DNA from: Colwellia sp. 20A7
GTDB lineage: Bacteria; Pseudomonadota; Gammaproteobacteria; Enterobacterales; Alteromonadaceae
NCBI RefSeq assembly: GCF_009832865.1
Contig: NZ_CP047130.1
Location: forward strand, 3,596,001 to 3,660,000
Reading direction: 5' to 3'
DNA length: 64,000 bases
How positions within the stretch are numbered: position 1 is the first letter of the stretch; every line of letters starts with the position of its first letter. The translations under genes and the position numbers were made by a program. This document shows positions 46,841-57,807 of this stretch, piece by piece. The notes under the pieces are model-generated. The model did no database searches, was not told the origin of the DNA, and was given only the letters and a program-made list of their open reading frames with translations.

Positions 46841-47734
46841 ATGAAAACAACCAAGACTTTCGCACCAAACTGGTATAACACTTATGCCATACATTTTTTT
46901 CGCTTAATTCTGAAGCATATATTACCTGCTTCTTGGTTTCGCTCGGCCCTACCAAAAATTGAAGAACGCACAGCTGTTGATGGCTTTTTCAAGTTAGAAA
47001 TTGTTAGTCATTGTTGGGGCTATTCCAACATGCTTGCTTATCAATTGAGTTCTTTTGTTAATTATCCACCAACAAAATGTGCATTAACCGTTACTATTTT
47101 TTATGCTAAGGAAGACACTAAATGCCAAGCGGTTTTAGACTTTTTTGGTCAAAAAAATGTAGATAATGTAACGTGGAATTTTCAAGCCCTTTCTAAAGAG
47201 AAGTTATTTAGACGTGCTATCGGCCGAAATATGGTAGCGCGCTCTACCGATGCCGATTGGTTATGGTTTACTGACTGCGATATTATTTTTCATGAAAATT
47301 GTTTAGATTCGTTAGCTGAACAGCTACAAGGAAAACAAGAAGCCTTATACTATCCAAAACAAGAACGTACTACTGAAATGCTAGCACAGGATGATCCTAT
47401 GTTACGTAAAGACAGTGAACCACAACTGGTTAATATTGATACCGCAGGTTTTAGCTTACATTCGCGCGATAAAGCAAAAGGCGCTTTTCAAATAGTTCAT
47501 GGCGATGTAGCTCGTGCTATTGGTTACTGTGACGGTTTATCAATTTATCAAACCCTGTCTGAGCATTGGTGTAAATGTTATGAAGACAGAGAATTTCGTT
47601 GGTTACTTGGCTCGGAAGGTGTGCCACTTGATGTAGATGGCGTTTATCAAATTAGACATGTTTATAAAGGTAGATATAAAGAAAATACTTTTCGGTCAAA
47701 GTTGCGAAGTAAGATTAGGCGTATGCAAGAGTAA
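46841..47734 (+). CDS. GT-A glycosyltransferase (family 2-like)
   Basis: 297 residues without membrane segments. LEIVSHCWGYSNMLAYQL begins a Rossmann-like GT-A fold; the metal/nucleotide motif is FTDCDIIF with DCD at 145-147. The acceptor region is not recognisable. First gene of a five-gene set on the plus strand (46841-51953) that looks like surface-glycan synthesis. No RBS stronger than weak AT-rich sequence is visible upstream. Confidence 0.75.
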   Translation: MKTTKTFAPNWYNTYAIHFFRLILKHILPASWFRSALPKIEERTAVDGFFKLEIVSHCWGYSNMLAYQLSSFVNYPPTKCALTVTIFYAKEDTKCQAVLDFFGQKNVDNVTWNFQALSKEKLFRRAIGRNMVARSTDADWLWFTDCDIIFHENCLDSLAEQLQGKQEALYYPKQERTTEMLAQDDPMLRKDSEPQLVNIDTAGFSLHSRDKAKGAFQIVHGDVARAIGYCDGLSIYQTLSEHWCKCYEDREFRWLLGSEGVPLDVDGVYQIRHVYKGRYKENTFRSKLRSKIRRMQE

Positions 47735-47826
47735 ACAAGCGCAATTTCACTTACAATATACATATACCTGAGACTAGATATAGATAGGTATAAACAAAGA
47801 GCAATTGAGAGTTTTCAATAATCGTT

Positions 47827-48876
47827 ATGACTAATTATTTTTTTATATCATCACCTTTACATTTTTTCATTGCGACTAATTTAGCTATTTCGCATAAAGG
47901 TGATCGCAATATTGCTATCTTCATTAGTAAGAACGAAGAAACAGCACAGCAGTATTCAAAAGCGACTCGACATTGCACCGACATTTTCCAACAAACTTAT
48001 GAGCTATCGGTTGACGATGAGCAAGCAAAATTTTCTAAGCGAAAAGTACGCTTTGCTCAGTTAAAAGCGTTAATATCGTCAACAACACCTGACCGAATAT
48101 TTACCGGTAGCGATAGAAGAATGGAATTTCAATTTGCTATGCATCAATCAAGAAAGTTAAATGCTGAGGTGGAAGGCGTTTATATTGATGATGGTACGGT
48201 AAGTTATCTTGGCCATAAATCTATCAATAGCATAGTGCATCAATATATAGACCCTACGCTAAAAAAACTCGTTTATGGTTTATGGTGGAAAAATGCATTA
48301 ACTACAGGTAGCTCAAGTTGGATTTCAAAAGCTTATCTAGCGGTTCCTGAAGAGGCTCACCCGTTATTAAAAACGAAAGAGCTTATAGCACTTGATCAAG
48401 ATATTTTTTCAAGTCAGGCTTTTCTAGATGTTAATGAGTTTTTAATTCAAAAGTACGACACATTAAATACAATAAACTTCAATGAAATAAAAGCGGTTCT
48501 ATGTTTGCCTAATGAATCATTTTATTTAAAAAACCCTCAGTTTTTACAACAAATAAAAAATACCATTCTTAAACATTTTCAACCACAGGACATTGCGATA
48601 AAAGCACATCCTAAAAGTAAAGATATGGCGTTATTAACACAGATGTTTCCTGAGAGTATTGCCTTACCGAATACATTAGGAATGGAACTTCTTTTACCTA
48701 AGCTGTCTAACGACACATCGATTATTGGTGATGTATCAACAGCACTGTTAACCGCAAAGTGGCTTAAGCCCAAAGTAACGGTGCAAGCGTTTGAAGTGAA
48801 TAGTGATATGTCAAAACAGTTGAAAAATTTATTCCATAGCTTAGGAATAACGTTTCTGTCGCTTGAGCCTGTTTAA
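47827..48876 (+). CDS. Polysialyltransferase/GT52-like glycosyltransferase
   Basis: 349 residues, soluble. NYFFISSPLHFFIATNLA, VYIDDGTVSYLG (about 118-129), IKAHPKSKD (about 258-266) and IIGDVSTALLTAKW (about 300-313) give the GT-B pattern of bacterial polysialyltransferase/GT52 families, which use CMP-activated ulosonic acids. The HP motif and the later Ser/Thr are their catalytic or CMP-binding elements. The family assignment is by motif recall only. A KdsB-like CMP-sugar synthase three genes downstream fits such a donor. Confidence 0.6.
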   Translation: MTNYFFISSPLHFFIATNLAISHKGDRNIAIFISKNEETAQQYSKATRHCTDIFQQTYELSVDDEQAKFSKRKVRFAQLKALISSTTPDRIFTGSDRRMEFQFAMHQSRKLNAEVEGVYIDDGTVSYLGHKSINSIVHQYIDPTLKKLVYGLWWKNALTTGSSSWISKAYLAVPEEAHPLLKTKELIALDQDIFSSQAFLDVNEFLIQKYDTLNTINFNEIKAVLCLPNESFYLKNPQFLQQIKNTILKHFQPQDIAIKAHPKSKDMALLTQMFPESIALPNTLGMELLLPKLSNDTSIIGDVSTALLTAKWLKPKVTVQAFEVNSDMSKQLKNLFHSLGITFLSLEPV

Positions 48877-48953
48877 CGCTTTTTTGTTAAAGAAGTTTTC
48901 ACTAAAAGCTTTTACTAAAAAGTTTTCACTAAAAATTCCAAAGGAATTAGTAA

Positions 48954-50567
48954 ATGTTTAAAATTTTAGATTGTACCTTACGTGATGGCGGATACTATAA
49001 TCATTGGGATTTTTCACCTGATGTTGTTCAAGCTTATATTCTTGCGATGGTCGCTGCCAAAATCGACTATGTTGAGTTAGGGTTGAGAAATTTTGCCCAA
49101 CCGGGTTTCCTTGGCGCTTTTGCTTATACTTCTGAGGATTTCCTTAATCGCTTAGATTTACCTGATGGCCCAACTTATGGCGTAATGATAGACGCTAAAA
49201 CTATTTTAAATGCCAACCTGTCAGTTGAAGATGCTATTGACGCCCTATTTGTTGACTGTGCTAAAAGTAAAGTCGACTTAGTTCGTATTGCTGCACATTT
49301 TCATGAAGTAGAACACTCAGAGCCTATTGTTAAAGCGCTTAAAGATAAAGGCTATATTGTTGGCTATAACTTAATGCAAGCGGGTGGCAAGCCTTCTTCA
49401 TTGATCGCTGAAAAAGCAAAAATAGCACAAAGCTGGGCGGGTTTAGATGTTTTATATTTTGCCGACTCATTAGGCAATATGGATGGCAACGAAGTTAAAC
49501 GTATCGTGTCAGCCTTAAGAGAACATTGGCAAGGTGAATTAGGTATTCATACGCATAATAATATGGCAAAAGCGCTCGACAATTGTTTAACCGCACGCAG
49601 TGTTGGTGTTAAATGGTTAGATAGTACAATTACCGGTATGGGTCGTGGTGCAGGTAATGCACAAACAGAAAACTTATTAGCTGTAGTTTCTCAAGAAGAT
49701 AATAATTATGTTGCTGGTCCCGTTTATGAGTTAGCCATTCGTCATTTTGAAAAAATGCAAAAAAAATGTGGCTGGGGTAGTAATTTATTGTACTTTTTAG
49801 GTGCTCAAAATAACTTACATCCAACTTATATTCAAAACCTATTGTCTGATAGCCATTTTGGTACTGATGAAGTTATTGGCGCGATTGAGTATTTAAGCCA
49901 ACAAGAAAATAAATCTTCTTATGTGAGCGATGTTTATCGTTCAGCTCTATCTTTCTCTGGAGAGAAAAAGCCGGTCAGCGGTACATCTGAGTTATGTAAT
50001 ATAGCGACCAATAAAGAAGTATTAATTATTGCCAATGGCCCTGGTTTACATAAATATTTGCCTGATGTCATTGCTTATATTCAGAAGAAAAATCCTATTG
50101 TAATCGCGATTAACGTCATTACTGAATTAAGTGATTTTGTTGATTATTATTGTTTATCTCACAACAACAAATTTCTTTCTGAGTCAGCAAGCTATAATAC
50201 GCTAGTAAAGCCGGTAATTTTACCAAAACATAGATTTAGTAATGAAGAGCTAGCGCTATTTTCACCAAATTGCTCATTAATTGATTATGGTTTAGCAGTA
50301 CAAACAGGTGAGTTTTATACTGAAGAAAAAAACTGTATTATCCCTTTTGATATAACCGTTGCTTATGCCTTCTCGGTTGCTGAAAACATGAAAGCCAATA
50401 ACGTAACACTCGTTGGTTTTAATGGCTATGATAGCAATGATACACGTCAGTTAGAAATGCTTGAAACACTCAATTTAATGCATAAATTTCAAATTAATAA
50501 TCATTTATTGGCATTAACACCAACAACCTACCCTATTGCTCAAGGATCAATTTATGCGCCCGTTTAG
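48954..50567 (+). CDS. DRE-TIM aldolase fused to a MptE/DUF115-like domain
   Basis: 537 residues. Residues 1-about 330 are an HMGL/4-hydroxy-2-oxovalerate-aldolase-like TIM barrel: DCTLRDGGYYNHWDF (DRE-type motif), ELGLRNF, and the metal-binding HTHNN in LGIHTHNNMAKALDN. Residues about 345-537 are a separate domain starting EVLIIANGPGLHKYLPDV, which resembles MptE-like/DUF115 proteins seen in glycan loci. Predicted to form or cleave a 4-hydroxy-2-oxo acid with pyruvate. Upstream of a phosphatase and a CMP-sugar synthase, so a biosynthetic role is likelier than catabolism. Confidence 0.75.
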   Translation: MFKILDCTLRDGGYYNHWDFSPDVVQAYILAMVAAKIDYVELGLRNFAQPGFLGAFAYTSEDFLNRLDLPDGPTYGVMIDAKTILNANLSVEDAIDALFVDCAKSKVDLVRIAAHFHEVEHSEPIVKALKDKGYIVGYNLMQAGGKPSSLIAEKAKIAQSWAGLDVLYFADSLGNMDGNEVKRIVSALREHWQGELGIHTHNNMAKALDNCLTARSVGVKWLDSTITGMGRGAGNAQTENLLAVVSQEDNNYVAGPVYELAIRHFEKMQKKCGWGSNLLYFLGAQNNLHPTYIQNLLSDSHFGTDEVIGAIEYLSQQENKSSYVSDVYRSALSFSGEKKPVSGTSELCNIATNKEVLIIANGPGLHKYLPDVIAYIQKKNPIVIAINVITELSDFVDYYCLSHNNKFLSESASYNTLVKPVILPKHRFSNEELALFSPNCSLIDYGLAVQTGEFYTEEKNCIIPFDITVAYAFSVAENMKANNVTLVGFNGYDSNDTRQLEMLETLNLMHKFQINNHLLALTPTTYPIAQGSIYAPV

Positions 50568-51219
50568 TGATTACAATCTACTTATCTTTGATTGTGATGG
50601 GGTAATACTTGATTCGAATACATTAAAAATTGACGCGATGAGAAGTGCGTTAACTGAATTTGATATAACAACCGATGAAGTAAACCGCTGTGCGCTATTT
50701 TTTGCTGAAAATTTTGGTAAGTCTAGGTTCTACCATGTTGATTATTTTGTAGAAAAGTTACTCAATATTAATGCATCAATGGCTGAGCAATTTAAAGCTG
50801 ATTTATTAGCCTCTTATTCAAAGAAATGTAAAAGCTTATATTTACTGGCTAGCAGCACACCATTTGTCAATGATGTATTTGTAAAAAGCAGCGCAATAAA
50901 ATATGTGGCGAGTGGGTCTGAGCAACAAGAGTTAAGAGATGTTTTTCAACAACGAGCATTAAACAATCACTTTAAAGAGATACTTGGTTCACCTGAAAAA
51001 AAGGTTAATCACGTTACTCAGATTTTAGCTAATCACCCAGCATCAACAGCGGTAATGATAGGCGATGCAGCATCTGATCTTGAAGCAGCAAAAGATAATA
51101 ATATCGATTTTATATTTTACAGCCCATTATCAAACGTTGAAGATAAAATGCGTGCCTTATGCTTAAAATATAATTATAGAATAATTGACTCCTTTGAAGA
51201 GGTTTTAAAAGAACTATGA
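50554..51219 (+). CDS. HAD-family phosphatase
   Basis: 221 residues from the ATG at 50554 (AAGGA RBS at about 50542); an in-frame TTG at 50536 is disfavoured. Motif I LLIFDCDGVILDSN with the nucleophile Asp and the +2 Asp, motif II LASSTPF, Lys in SPEKKVNHV, motif IV MIGDAASDLEAA. Has a helical cap as in beta-phosphoglucomutase-type HADs. Overlaps the aldolase gene end by 14 bp and the cytidylyltransferase start by 4 bp (ATGA), so tightly coupled. Could remove phosphate from an ulosonic-acid phosphate, as KdsC does for Kdo8P, though it is not of KdsC type. Confidence 0.8.
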   Translation: MRPFSDYNLLIFDCDGVILDSNTLKIDAMRSALTEFDITTDEVNRCALFFAENFGKSRFYHVDYFVEKLLNINASMAEQFKADLLASYSKKCKSLYLLASSTPFVNDVFVKSSAIKYVASGSEQQELRDVFQQRALNNHFKEILGSPEKKVNHVTQILANHPASTAVMIGDAASDLEAAKDNNIDFIFYSPLSNVEDKMRALCLKYNYRIIDSFEEVLKEL

Positions 51220-51953
51220 ATACACAAAACTTTGCCGTTGTTATTCCAGCAAGATTTCAATCTTCTCGCTTTCCAGGAAAACCATTAATTGATCTTTGTG
51301 GTAAACCTATGATTCAGCATGTATGGGAGCGTTGTTGTGAAGCAGTAGGCACCGAAAAAGTCTATGTTGCAACCGATAGTGATGATATTGAAAATGTTGT
51401 TGCAAGCTTTGGCGGCGCGGTAATAAGAACAAGCAGTGATTGTTTAACCGGCACAGACAGACTCGCCGAAGCAAACCAAACCCTTGATTGTGATTTTATC
51501 ATCAATGTACAAGGAGATGAGCCTTTAATAAGTCCTGACGATATTAATACCGTAGTTAGCGCTTATTTAGCCGGTGATGGTGCTGTTGTTAATGCCATGT
51601 GCGAAATTACCGATGAACGTGAATTCAATTCAACCACTGTACCTAAAGTAGTTTGCGATCAATCAGGCAAACTTTTGTATATGAGTCGTGCAGGCATTCC
51701 ATTAACAAAAAATGGTGAATTCAAGTTTGCGCATAAACAAGTGTGTATTTACGCCTTTTCTAAGGCGCATCTTAAATTCTTTTTAGCCAACCAGAAAAAA
51801 ACACCATTAGAGTTAGTTGAAGACATTGAGATATTAAGGTTTCTAGAATCAAACTACAGCGTACAAATGATAAAAGTTGATAGCGGCTCCATGGCTATTG
51901 ATATTCCTGAAGACGTTGACCGTGTTGTTGAAGCCCTTCAACGCTTGAGCTAA
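51216..51953 (+). CDS. KdsB-like CMP-ulosonic acid (CMP-Kdo) synthase
   Basis: 245 residues; E. coli KdsB is 248. VVIPARFQSSRFPGKPL (8-24) and NVQGDEPLI (about 97-105) are the nucleotide-binding signatures of KdsB, and the late RFLESNYSVQM, SMAIDIPED segments match too. It activates Kdo or a related 3-deoxy-ulosonic acid with CTP. Since a housekeeping kdsB normally sits with lpxK/msbA, this may be a second, cluster-specific copy; that cannot be checked in the window. ATGA overlap with the phosphatase gene. Confidence 0.85.
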   Translation: MNTQNFAVVIPARFQSSRFPGKPLIDLCGKPMIQHVWERCCEAVGTEKVYVATDSDDIENVVASFGGAVIRTSSDCLTGTDRLAEANQTLDCDFIINVQGDEPLISPDDINTVVSAYLAGDGAVVNAMCEITDEREFNSTTVPKVVCDQSGKLLYMSRAGIPLTKNGEFKFAHKQVCIYAFSKAHLKFFLANQKKTPLELVEDIEILRFLESNYSVQMIKVDSGSMAIDIPEDVDRVVEALQRLS

Positions 51954-52097
51954 TAGCATAACGTTAAACAGGTTAACCTTATTTTTCAGCCTTGGATACG
52001 TCAATATACAGGTAAGTTTTGCCTTTATTAAAGTTCAGTTAAGCACGTTTATATCCTTTGTTATAGCGCTTTGTTATAGCGCTAAACAATTAAATCA

Positions 52098-52127
52098 TTG
52101 ACACTAATTAGGTAAATGCGTTATTAA
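52098..52127 (+). promoter_or_regulatory. Putative leu operon promoter
   Basis: Perfect -35 TTGACA at 52098-52103 and -10 TATTAA at 52122-52127 (18-bp spacer; TTATTA one base earlier gives 17). It lies about 70 bp before the leader peptide start. Confidence 0.6.
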
Positions 52128-52201
52128 TAGCGTATTGAATAGTTTTTACTTAAAAGAGAATACTTATTAGCTTTTTTTACATTTTTAAACAAATAGAAAT
52201 A

Positions 52202-52291
52202 ATGAATGCTAATAACAAGAAAGAAATGATTAAATTAATTAAGCACAATAAAATTAACCTCCTCCTCCTCGCACTCAAAGTGCGCGGCTAG
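52202..52291 (+). CDS. leuL: leu operon leader peptide
   Basis: 29 residues from the ATG at 52202 (a second in-frame ATG at 52226 would give 21). Four consecutive Leu codons (residues 20-23, all CTC) plus Leu12 and Leu25, then KVRG and stop TAG. This is the design of leu attenuator leaders; the E. coli leader also has four Leu in a row and an IVRG segment. Ribosome stalling at the CTC run under leucine shortage would free the region after 52281. Followed by a terminator at 52374 and leuA at 52647. Confidence 0.85.
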   Translation: MNANNKKEMIKLIKHNKINLLLLALKVRG

Positions 52292-52404
52292 GTTTTATTG
52301 CTTATTAATTAACATTTTCAGAGATTACTCGCTAAGAGGTTACTCTAAAAATAAAAACAGATAATAAATAATTAAAACCCGCGCTAACTAACGCGGGTTT
52401 TTTT
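52270..52404 (+). promoter_or_regulatory. leu transcription attenuator
   Basis: Segment 1:2 hairpin CGCACT/AGTGCG (52270-52275 with 52279-52284). Terminator AAAACCCGCG/CGCGGGTTTT with seven T (52374-52404). Alternative antiterminator: GCGCG (52282-52286) and GGTTTT (52291-52296) pair with CGCGC (52380-52384) and AAAACC (52374-52379), which are the terminator's left arm. The antiterminator half overlaps the leader stop codon, so a ribosome that finishes the leader masks it. Confidence 0.82.
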
Positions 52405-52646
52405 ACGTCTATGCGTTGGTTAGTTTTTAAATAATACCAGTTTCATTAATTAGGTGAACAATTTTATACGTAGAAAGAGTTGCCAAATACAAGGCATTTA
52501 TTTCAATAACTAGTTGTTCTAATTATTAAATAAATAACGATGTAGTTGGTGATTTTAACAAGTAGAAATGATCACATAGTTAGTGAGATTGGTATAATAT
52601 TAGCAAACAGTATTAGTAACAATATTAGGCATACAAGGATACAAAC

Positions 52647-54248
52647 ATGAGCAATATCACATCAACCTCAAACCATTCGTCTTCAACAGATAATGTGATT
52701 ATTTTTGACACCACCTTGCGCGATGGTGAACAAGCATTAAATGCTAGCTTATCTGTGCATGAAAAATTACAAATTGCACTATCGCTTGAACGTTTAGGCG
52801 TCGACATTATGGAAGTAGGTTTTCCTGTTTCTTCTCCTGGTGACTTTGAGTCTGTTCAACAAATAGCACGTACAATAAAAAATGCCCGTGTTTGTGGTTT
52901 AGCTCGTGCGGTAGAAGGCGATATCGACGCTTGTGCGCAGTCATTAAAAGTAGCAGATCAATTTCGTATTCATACGTTCATTTCTACGTCAGATGTTCAT
53001 GTACAACAAAAATTGAAAAAAGAGTTTGCTGATGTTCAAGCTATGGCTGTACATGCAGTAAAATATGCTCGAAGATTTACTGATGATGTTGAATTTTCTT
53101 GTGAAGATGCCGGCCGTACACCTATTGATAATTTATGTCGTATGGTTGAGGCTGCGATTACTGCAGGTGCTACAACAGTCAATATTCCTGATACGGTTGG
53201 CTACACGCTACCTTTTGAGTTTCAAGGTATTATTACTGACTTATTTAACCGTGTACCAAATATTGATAAAGCGGTTATATCAGTACATTGTCATAACGAT
53301 TTAGGTTTAGCCGTTGCTAACTCAATGGCAGCGATACAAGCTGGCGCTCGTCAAATTGAATGTACTATTAATGGTATTGGTGAACGTGCCGGTAATTGCT
53401 CATTAGAAGAAGTGGCGATGATCATGCAAACACGCCAAGCGTTATTAGGTGTACACACTAATATTAACCATCAAGAAATTGCCCGTACGTCTAAGTTAGT
53501 TAGCACGCTTTGTAATATGCCAGTGCAATTAAACAAAGCAATTGTTGGCGGTAACGCATTCAGTCATTCGTCAGGCATTCATCAAGATGGCATGTTAAAA
53601 GCCAGCAATACCTATGAAATAATGACGCCTGAAAGTGTCGGGATTGCAAAAACAAAATTAAACTTAACTTCTCGTAGTGGTCGTCATGTAATTAAACATC
53701 GCATGGAAAGTTTAGGCTATCAAGAATCTGACTATGAAATTGAAGAGCTTTATGCTGACTTCTTAGCGTTAGCAGATAAAAAAGGCCAAGTTTTCGATGA
53801 TGATTTAGAAGCGTTAGTATTTAAATTACAACAAAAAGACTTGAAAGACTTTTTCAGGCTAGAACGAATCAATGTACAATGTGGCGATGGAGATTTTGCG
53901 ACTGCCAGCATTAAATTGATCTCTGGTGAAGAGTCAATTGAAGGTGAAGCGAATAACAGTAAATTGCACGCCGCTACAGGTAACGGTCCGGTAGATGCGC
54001 TTTATCAAGCAATTAAACAAAGTGTTGATATAGAATTTGAGGTTAGTGATTACACTATTTCAAATAAAGGCTCAGGTGAAGATGGCTTAGGGCAAGCAGA
54101 TTTAGTAATTACCTGGCAAGGCAGAAACTTTCATGGCTATGGTTTAGAAACTGATGTTATTGAAGCCTCTGGCCAAGCATTGATTCATGCACTAAATAGC
54201 ATCCATCGCGCCATGACTATTGCCGATTTAAAATCAGCCAAAAAGTAA
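52647..54248 (+). CDS. leuA: 2-isopropylmalate synthase
   Basis: 533 residues. First committed step of leucine synthesis: acetyl-CoA plus 2-oxoisovalerate. Catalytic barrel with [16 protein letters not shown] (about 20-35) and the metal motif HCHNDLG (about 213-219); C-terminal leucine-sensing domain about 400-530 ([26 protein letters not shown]). AAGGATA RBS. Controlled by the attenuator just upstream. leuA-B-C-D are in the standard order. Confidence 0.97.
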   Translation: MSNITSTSNHSSSTDNVIIFDTTLRDGEQALNASLSVHEKLQIALSLERLGVDIMEVGFPVSSPGDFESVQQIARTIKNARVCGLARAVEGDIDACAQSLKVADQFRIHTFISTSDVHVQQKLKKEFADVQAMAVHAVKYARRFTDDVEFSCEDAGRTPIDNLCRMVEAAITAGATTVNIPDTVGYTLPFEFQGIITDLFNRVPNIDKAVISVHCHNDLGLAVANSMAAIQAGARQIECTINGIGERAGNCSLEEVAMIMQTRQALLGVHTNINHQEIARTSKLVSTLCNMPVQLNKAIVGGNAFSHSSGIHQDGMLKASNTYEIMTPESVGIAKTKLNLTSRSGRHVIKHRMESLGYQESDYEIEELYADFLALADKKGQVFDDDLEALVFKLQQKDLKDFFRLERINVQCGDGDFATASIKLISGEESIEGEANNSKLHAATGNGPVDALYQAIKQSVDIEFEVSDYTISNKGSGEDGLGQADLVITWQGRNFHGYGLETDVIEASGQALIHALNSIHRAMTIADLKSAKK

Positions 54249-54419
54249 CATTAAGCCATTAGAAATAAGACAGTAAACGCTAAACACTGTCGCAAACGTT
54301 AGAGTAATTTAGCGTTTGCTAGATACATTAAAATTTGAGGTTAAATTCAATATTTAACCTGCTTTCTTATTGAAGATGCATCATCGAAGCGCAATTTAAA
54401 CCGTAATTCAAAAATTTAA

Positions 54420-55529
<1,110 letters not shown>

Positions 55530-55548
55530 GAAAAAGAGAGCGCTTAAA

Positions 55549-56964
55549 ATGACTACGTCTACCCCGAAAACTATGTATGAAAAATTATGGCAAAGCCACT
55601 TAGTTCAAGACACTAAAGGCGAGACACCATTACTTTATGTTGATCGTCATTTAATTCATGAAGTAACATCTCCGCAAGCCTTTGCAAATTTGCGTTTTCA
55701 TAACCGCCCGGTACGTCATCCTGAACGTACTATTGCGACTATGGACCACAACATTTCAACACGTTCAATTAAAATTGATGCTGCTGGCGAAGGCGCTGCT
55801 AATCAATTACGTGCACTAGAAAAAAACTGTAAAGAATTTGGTATCGAACTTTTCGGTATGGGTCATAAAAACCAAGGTATTGCCCACGTTATGGGTCCTG
55901 AACTAGGATTAACTTTACCTGGTACTATTATTGTTTGTGGTGACTCTCATACCGCAACACATGGCGCTTTTGGCGCACTTGCTTTTGGTATTGGTACTTC
56001 TGAAGTAGAGCACGTTTTTGCTACTCAGACATTACGTCAAAATAAAGCAAAAACTATGAAAATAGAAGTAAAAGGCAATGTTGGTGCTGGTATCAGTGCA
56101 AAAGATATTATCTTAGCTATTATCGGTAAAACAGGTAGTGCTGGTGCAACAGGTTATGTTGTTGAATACTGTGGTGATGCTATTGAAGCGCTTAGCATGG
56201 AAGAGCGCATGACTGTATGTAACATGAGTATTGAATTTGGCGCTAAAGCGGGTTTAATTGCACCAGATCAAACGACATTTGATTACGTTGAAGGCAAAGA
56301 ATACGCGCCTAAAGGTGAAGTATTTGAACAAGCTGTTGTTGATTGGACTAACTTAAAGTCTGATGACGGTGCTGAATTTGACGCAGTAGTAACATTAGAT
56401 GCAAAAGATATTAAAGCACAAGTAACTTGGGGTACTAACCCTGGGCAAGTAATTAGTGTTGATGGTGCTGTGCCTTCACCTGAAGACTTTAATGATCCTG
56501 TTGAAAAAGAGTCTTGTATTAATGCACTAAAATACATGGATTTAACCGCTGGTACTAAGATGGTTGATATTCAAGTAAATAAAGTGTTTATTGGCTCTTG
56601 TACTAACTCACGTATTGAAGATTTACGCGCTGCTGCAGACATTGTTCAACGCTACGAAGGACAAAAAGTAGTGGATAGTGTGGATGCGATTATTGTTCCT
56701 GGATCTTACCGCGTAAAAGAACTTGCTGAAAAGGAAGGTTTAGACAAAATATTTACCGACGCAGGTTTTGAGTGGCGCTTACCGGGTTGTTCAATGTGCT
56801 TAGGCATGAATGATGATGTATTAGAAGCGGGTGATCGTTGTGCTTCAACAAGTAATCGTAACTTTGAAGGTCGTCAAGGTCGTGGTAGCAGAACTCACTT
56901 AGTGAGCCCTGAAATGGCAGCAGCTGCAGCCATCACTGGTCACTTTGTTGATTTAAATGCCTAA
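55549..56964 (+). CDS. leuC: 3-isopropylmalate dehydratase large subunit
   Basis: 471 residues from the ATG at 55549, preceded by an AGAGAG RBS; a longer frame back to 55486 overlaps leuB and lacks the family start MxxxYEKLWxxH. Aconitase-family [4Fe-4S] enzyme: cluster Cys in GSCTNSR and in [29 protein letters not shown], and the C-terminal [19 protein letters not shown]. Works with LeuD. Confidence 0.96.
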   Translation: MTTSTPKTMYEKLWQSHLVQDTKGETPLLYVDRHLIHEVTSPQAFANLRFHNRPVRHPERTIATMDHNISTRSIKIDAAGEGAANQLRALEKNCKEFGIELFGMGHKNQGIAHVMGPELGLTLPGTIIVCGDSHTATHGAFGALAFGIGTSEVEHVFATQTLRQNKAKTMKIEVKGNVGAGISAKDIILAIIGKTGSAGATGYVVEYCGDAIEALSMEERMTVCNMSIEFGAKAGLIAPDQTTFDYVEGKEYAPKGEVFEQAVVDWTNLKSDDGAEFDAVVTLDAKDIKAQVTWGTNPGQVISVDGAVPSPEDFNDPVEKESCINALKYMDLTAGTKMVDIQVNKVFIGSCTNSRIEDLRAAADIVQRYEGQKVVDSVDAIIVPGSYRVKELAEKEGLDKIFTDAGFEWRLPGCSMCLGMNDDVLEAGDRCASTSNRNFEGRQGRGSRTHLVSPEMAAAAAITGHFVDLNA

Positions 56965-56993
56965 CTGCCAACAAGCTTATTGAGGATTAGAAA

Positions 56994-57590
56994 ATGGAAA
57001 AATTTAACACACACACTGGCTTGGTTGCACCTTTAGATGTTGCCAACGTAGATACCGATCAAATTATACCAAAGCAATTTCTACAAAAAACCGAACGTGT
57101 AGGATTCGGCGTACATTTATTTCACGATAGTCGCTATCTTGATCATGCTGGTACACAAGAAAACCCTGAGTTTGTTATTAACAAACCAGAATATAAAGGC
57201 GCAAGCATTTTATTAGCTGGTGAGAATTTTGGTTGTGGTTCAAGTCGTGAACATGCGCCCTGGGCTCTACAAGAATTTGGTTTTCAAGTTATTATTTCAT
57301 CAAGCTTTGCTGATATTTTTTATGGTAATTGTATTAACATCGGTATTTTACCAATACAATTAACAGAAGCAGAAGTAGAACAGCTATTTAAGCTATCTAC
57401 AGAGTCAGTATTAACCATCACGGTAGATTTGCCTAATAACACGGTTACTTGCGGTGATTTAGTCTTTAAATTTAGCTTAAGCGAATTTCAACAATACAGT
57501 TTAGAAAATGGTGTTGATAGCGTTGGTTGGACGTTAAATAAATTAGATGCGATTAAAGCGTTTGAAGATAAAATGCCAGCTTGGCAGTAA
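56994..57590 (+). CDS. leuD: 3-isopropylmalate dehydratase small subunit
   Basis: 198 residues. Aconitase swivel domain: VANVDTDQIIPKQFL, FGCGSSREHAPWAL, SSFADIFYGNCINIGILP. Forms LeuCD with the preceding gene (29-bp gap). End of the leu operon; no clear intrinsic terminator before the next, convergent gene. Confidence 0.97.
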   Translation: MEKFNTHTGLVAPLDVANVDTDQIIPKQFLQKTERVGFGVHLFHDSRYLDHAGTQENPEFVINKPEYKGASILLAGENFGCGSSREHAPWALQEFGFQVIISSSFADIFYGNCINIGILPIQLTEAEVEQLFKLSTESVLTITVDLPNNTVTCGDLVFKFSLSEFQQYSLENGVDSVGWTLNKLDAIKAFEDKMPAWQ

Positions 57591-57698
57591 GCTTCAAATT
57601 TGTAGGCAGTAATTTAGATATTATTTATTACTGCCTACATCAATAACCAATTAGCATCGACAACTTTCTTTTCAATAACGGTAAATAAACTTCATGGG

Positions 57699-57724
57699 AT
57701 TCCGTATTAAGCCACTTATGGAAT
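57699..57724. repeat. Degenerate ATTCCGT palindrome
   Basis: ATTCCGTATTAAGCCACTTA then TGGAAT: the second repeat family in inverse orientation, with one arm mutated. It lies between the convergent leuD and gspAB genes. Confidence 0.6.
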
Positions 57725-57807
57725 GACGCATTATTTGTCATATTGAGCTTCAAAGTCGTTATCCTGAACTTGATTGACGATCTTAATAACGATGGATAAA
57801 CTTAATT

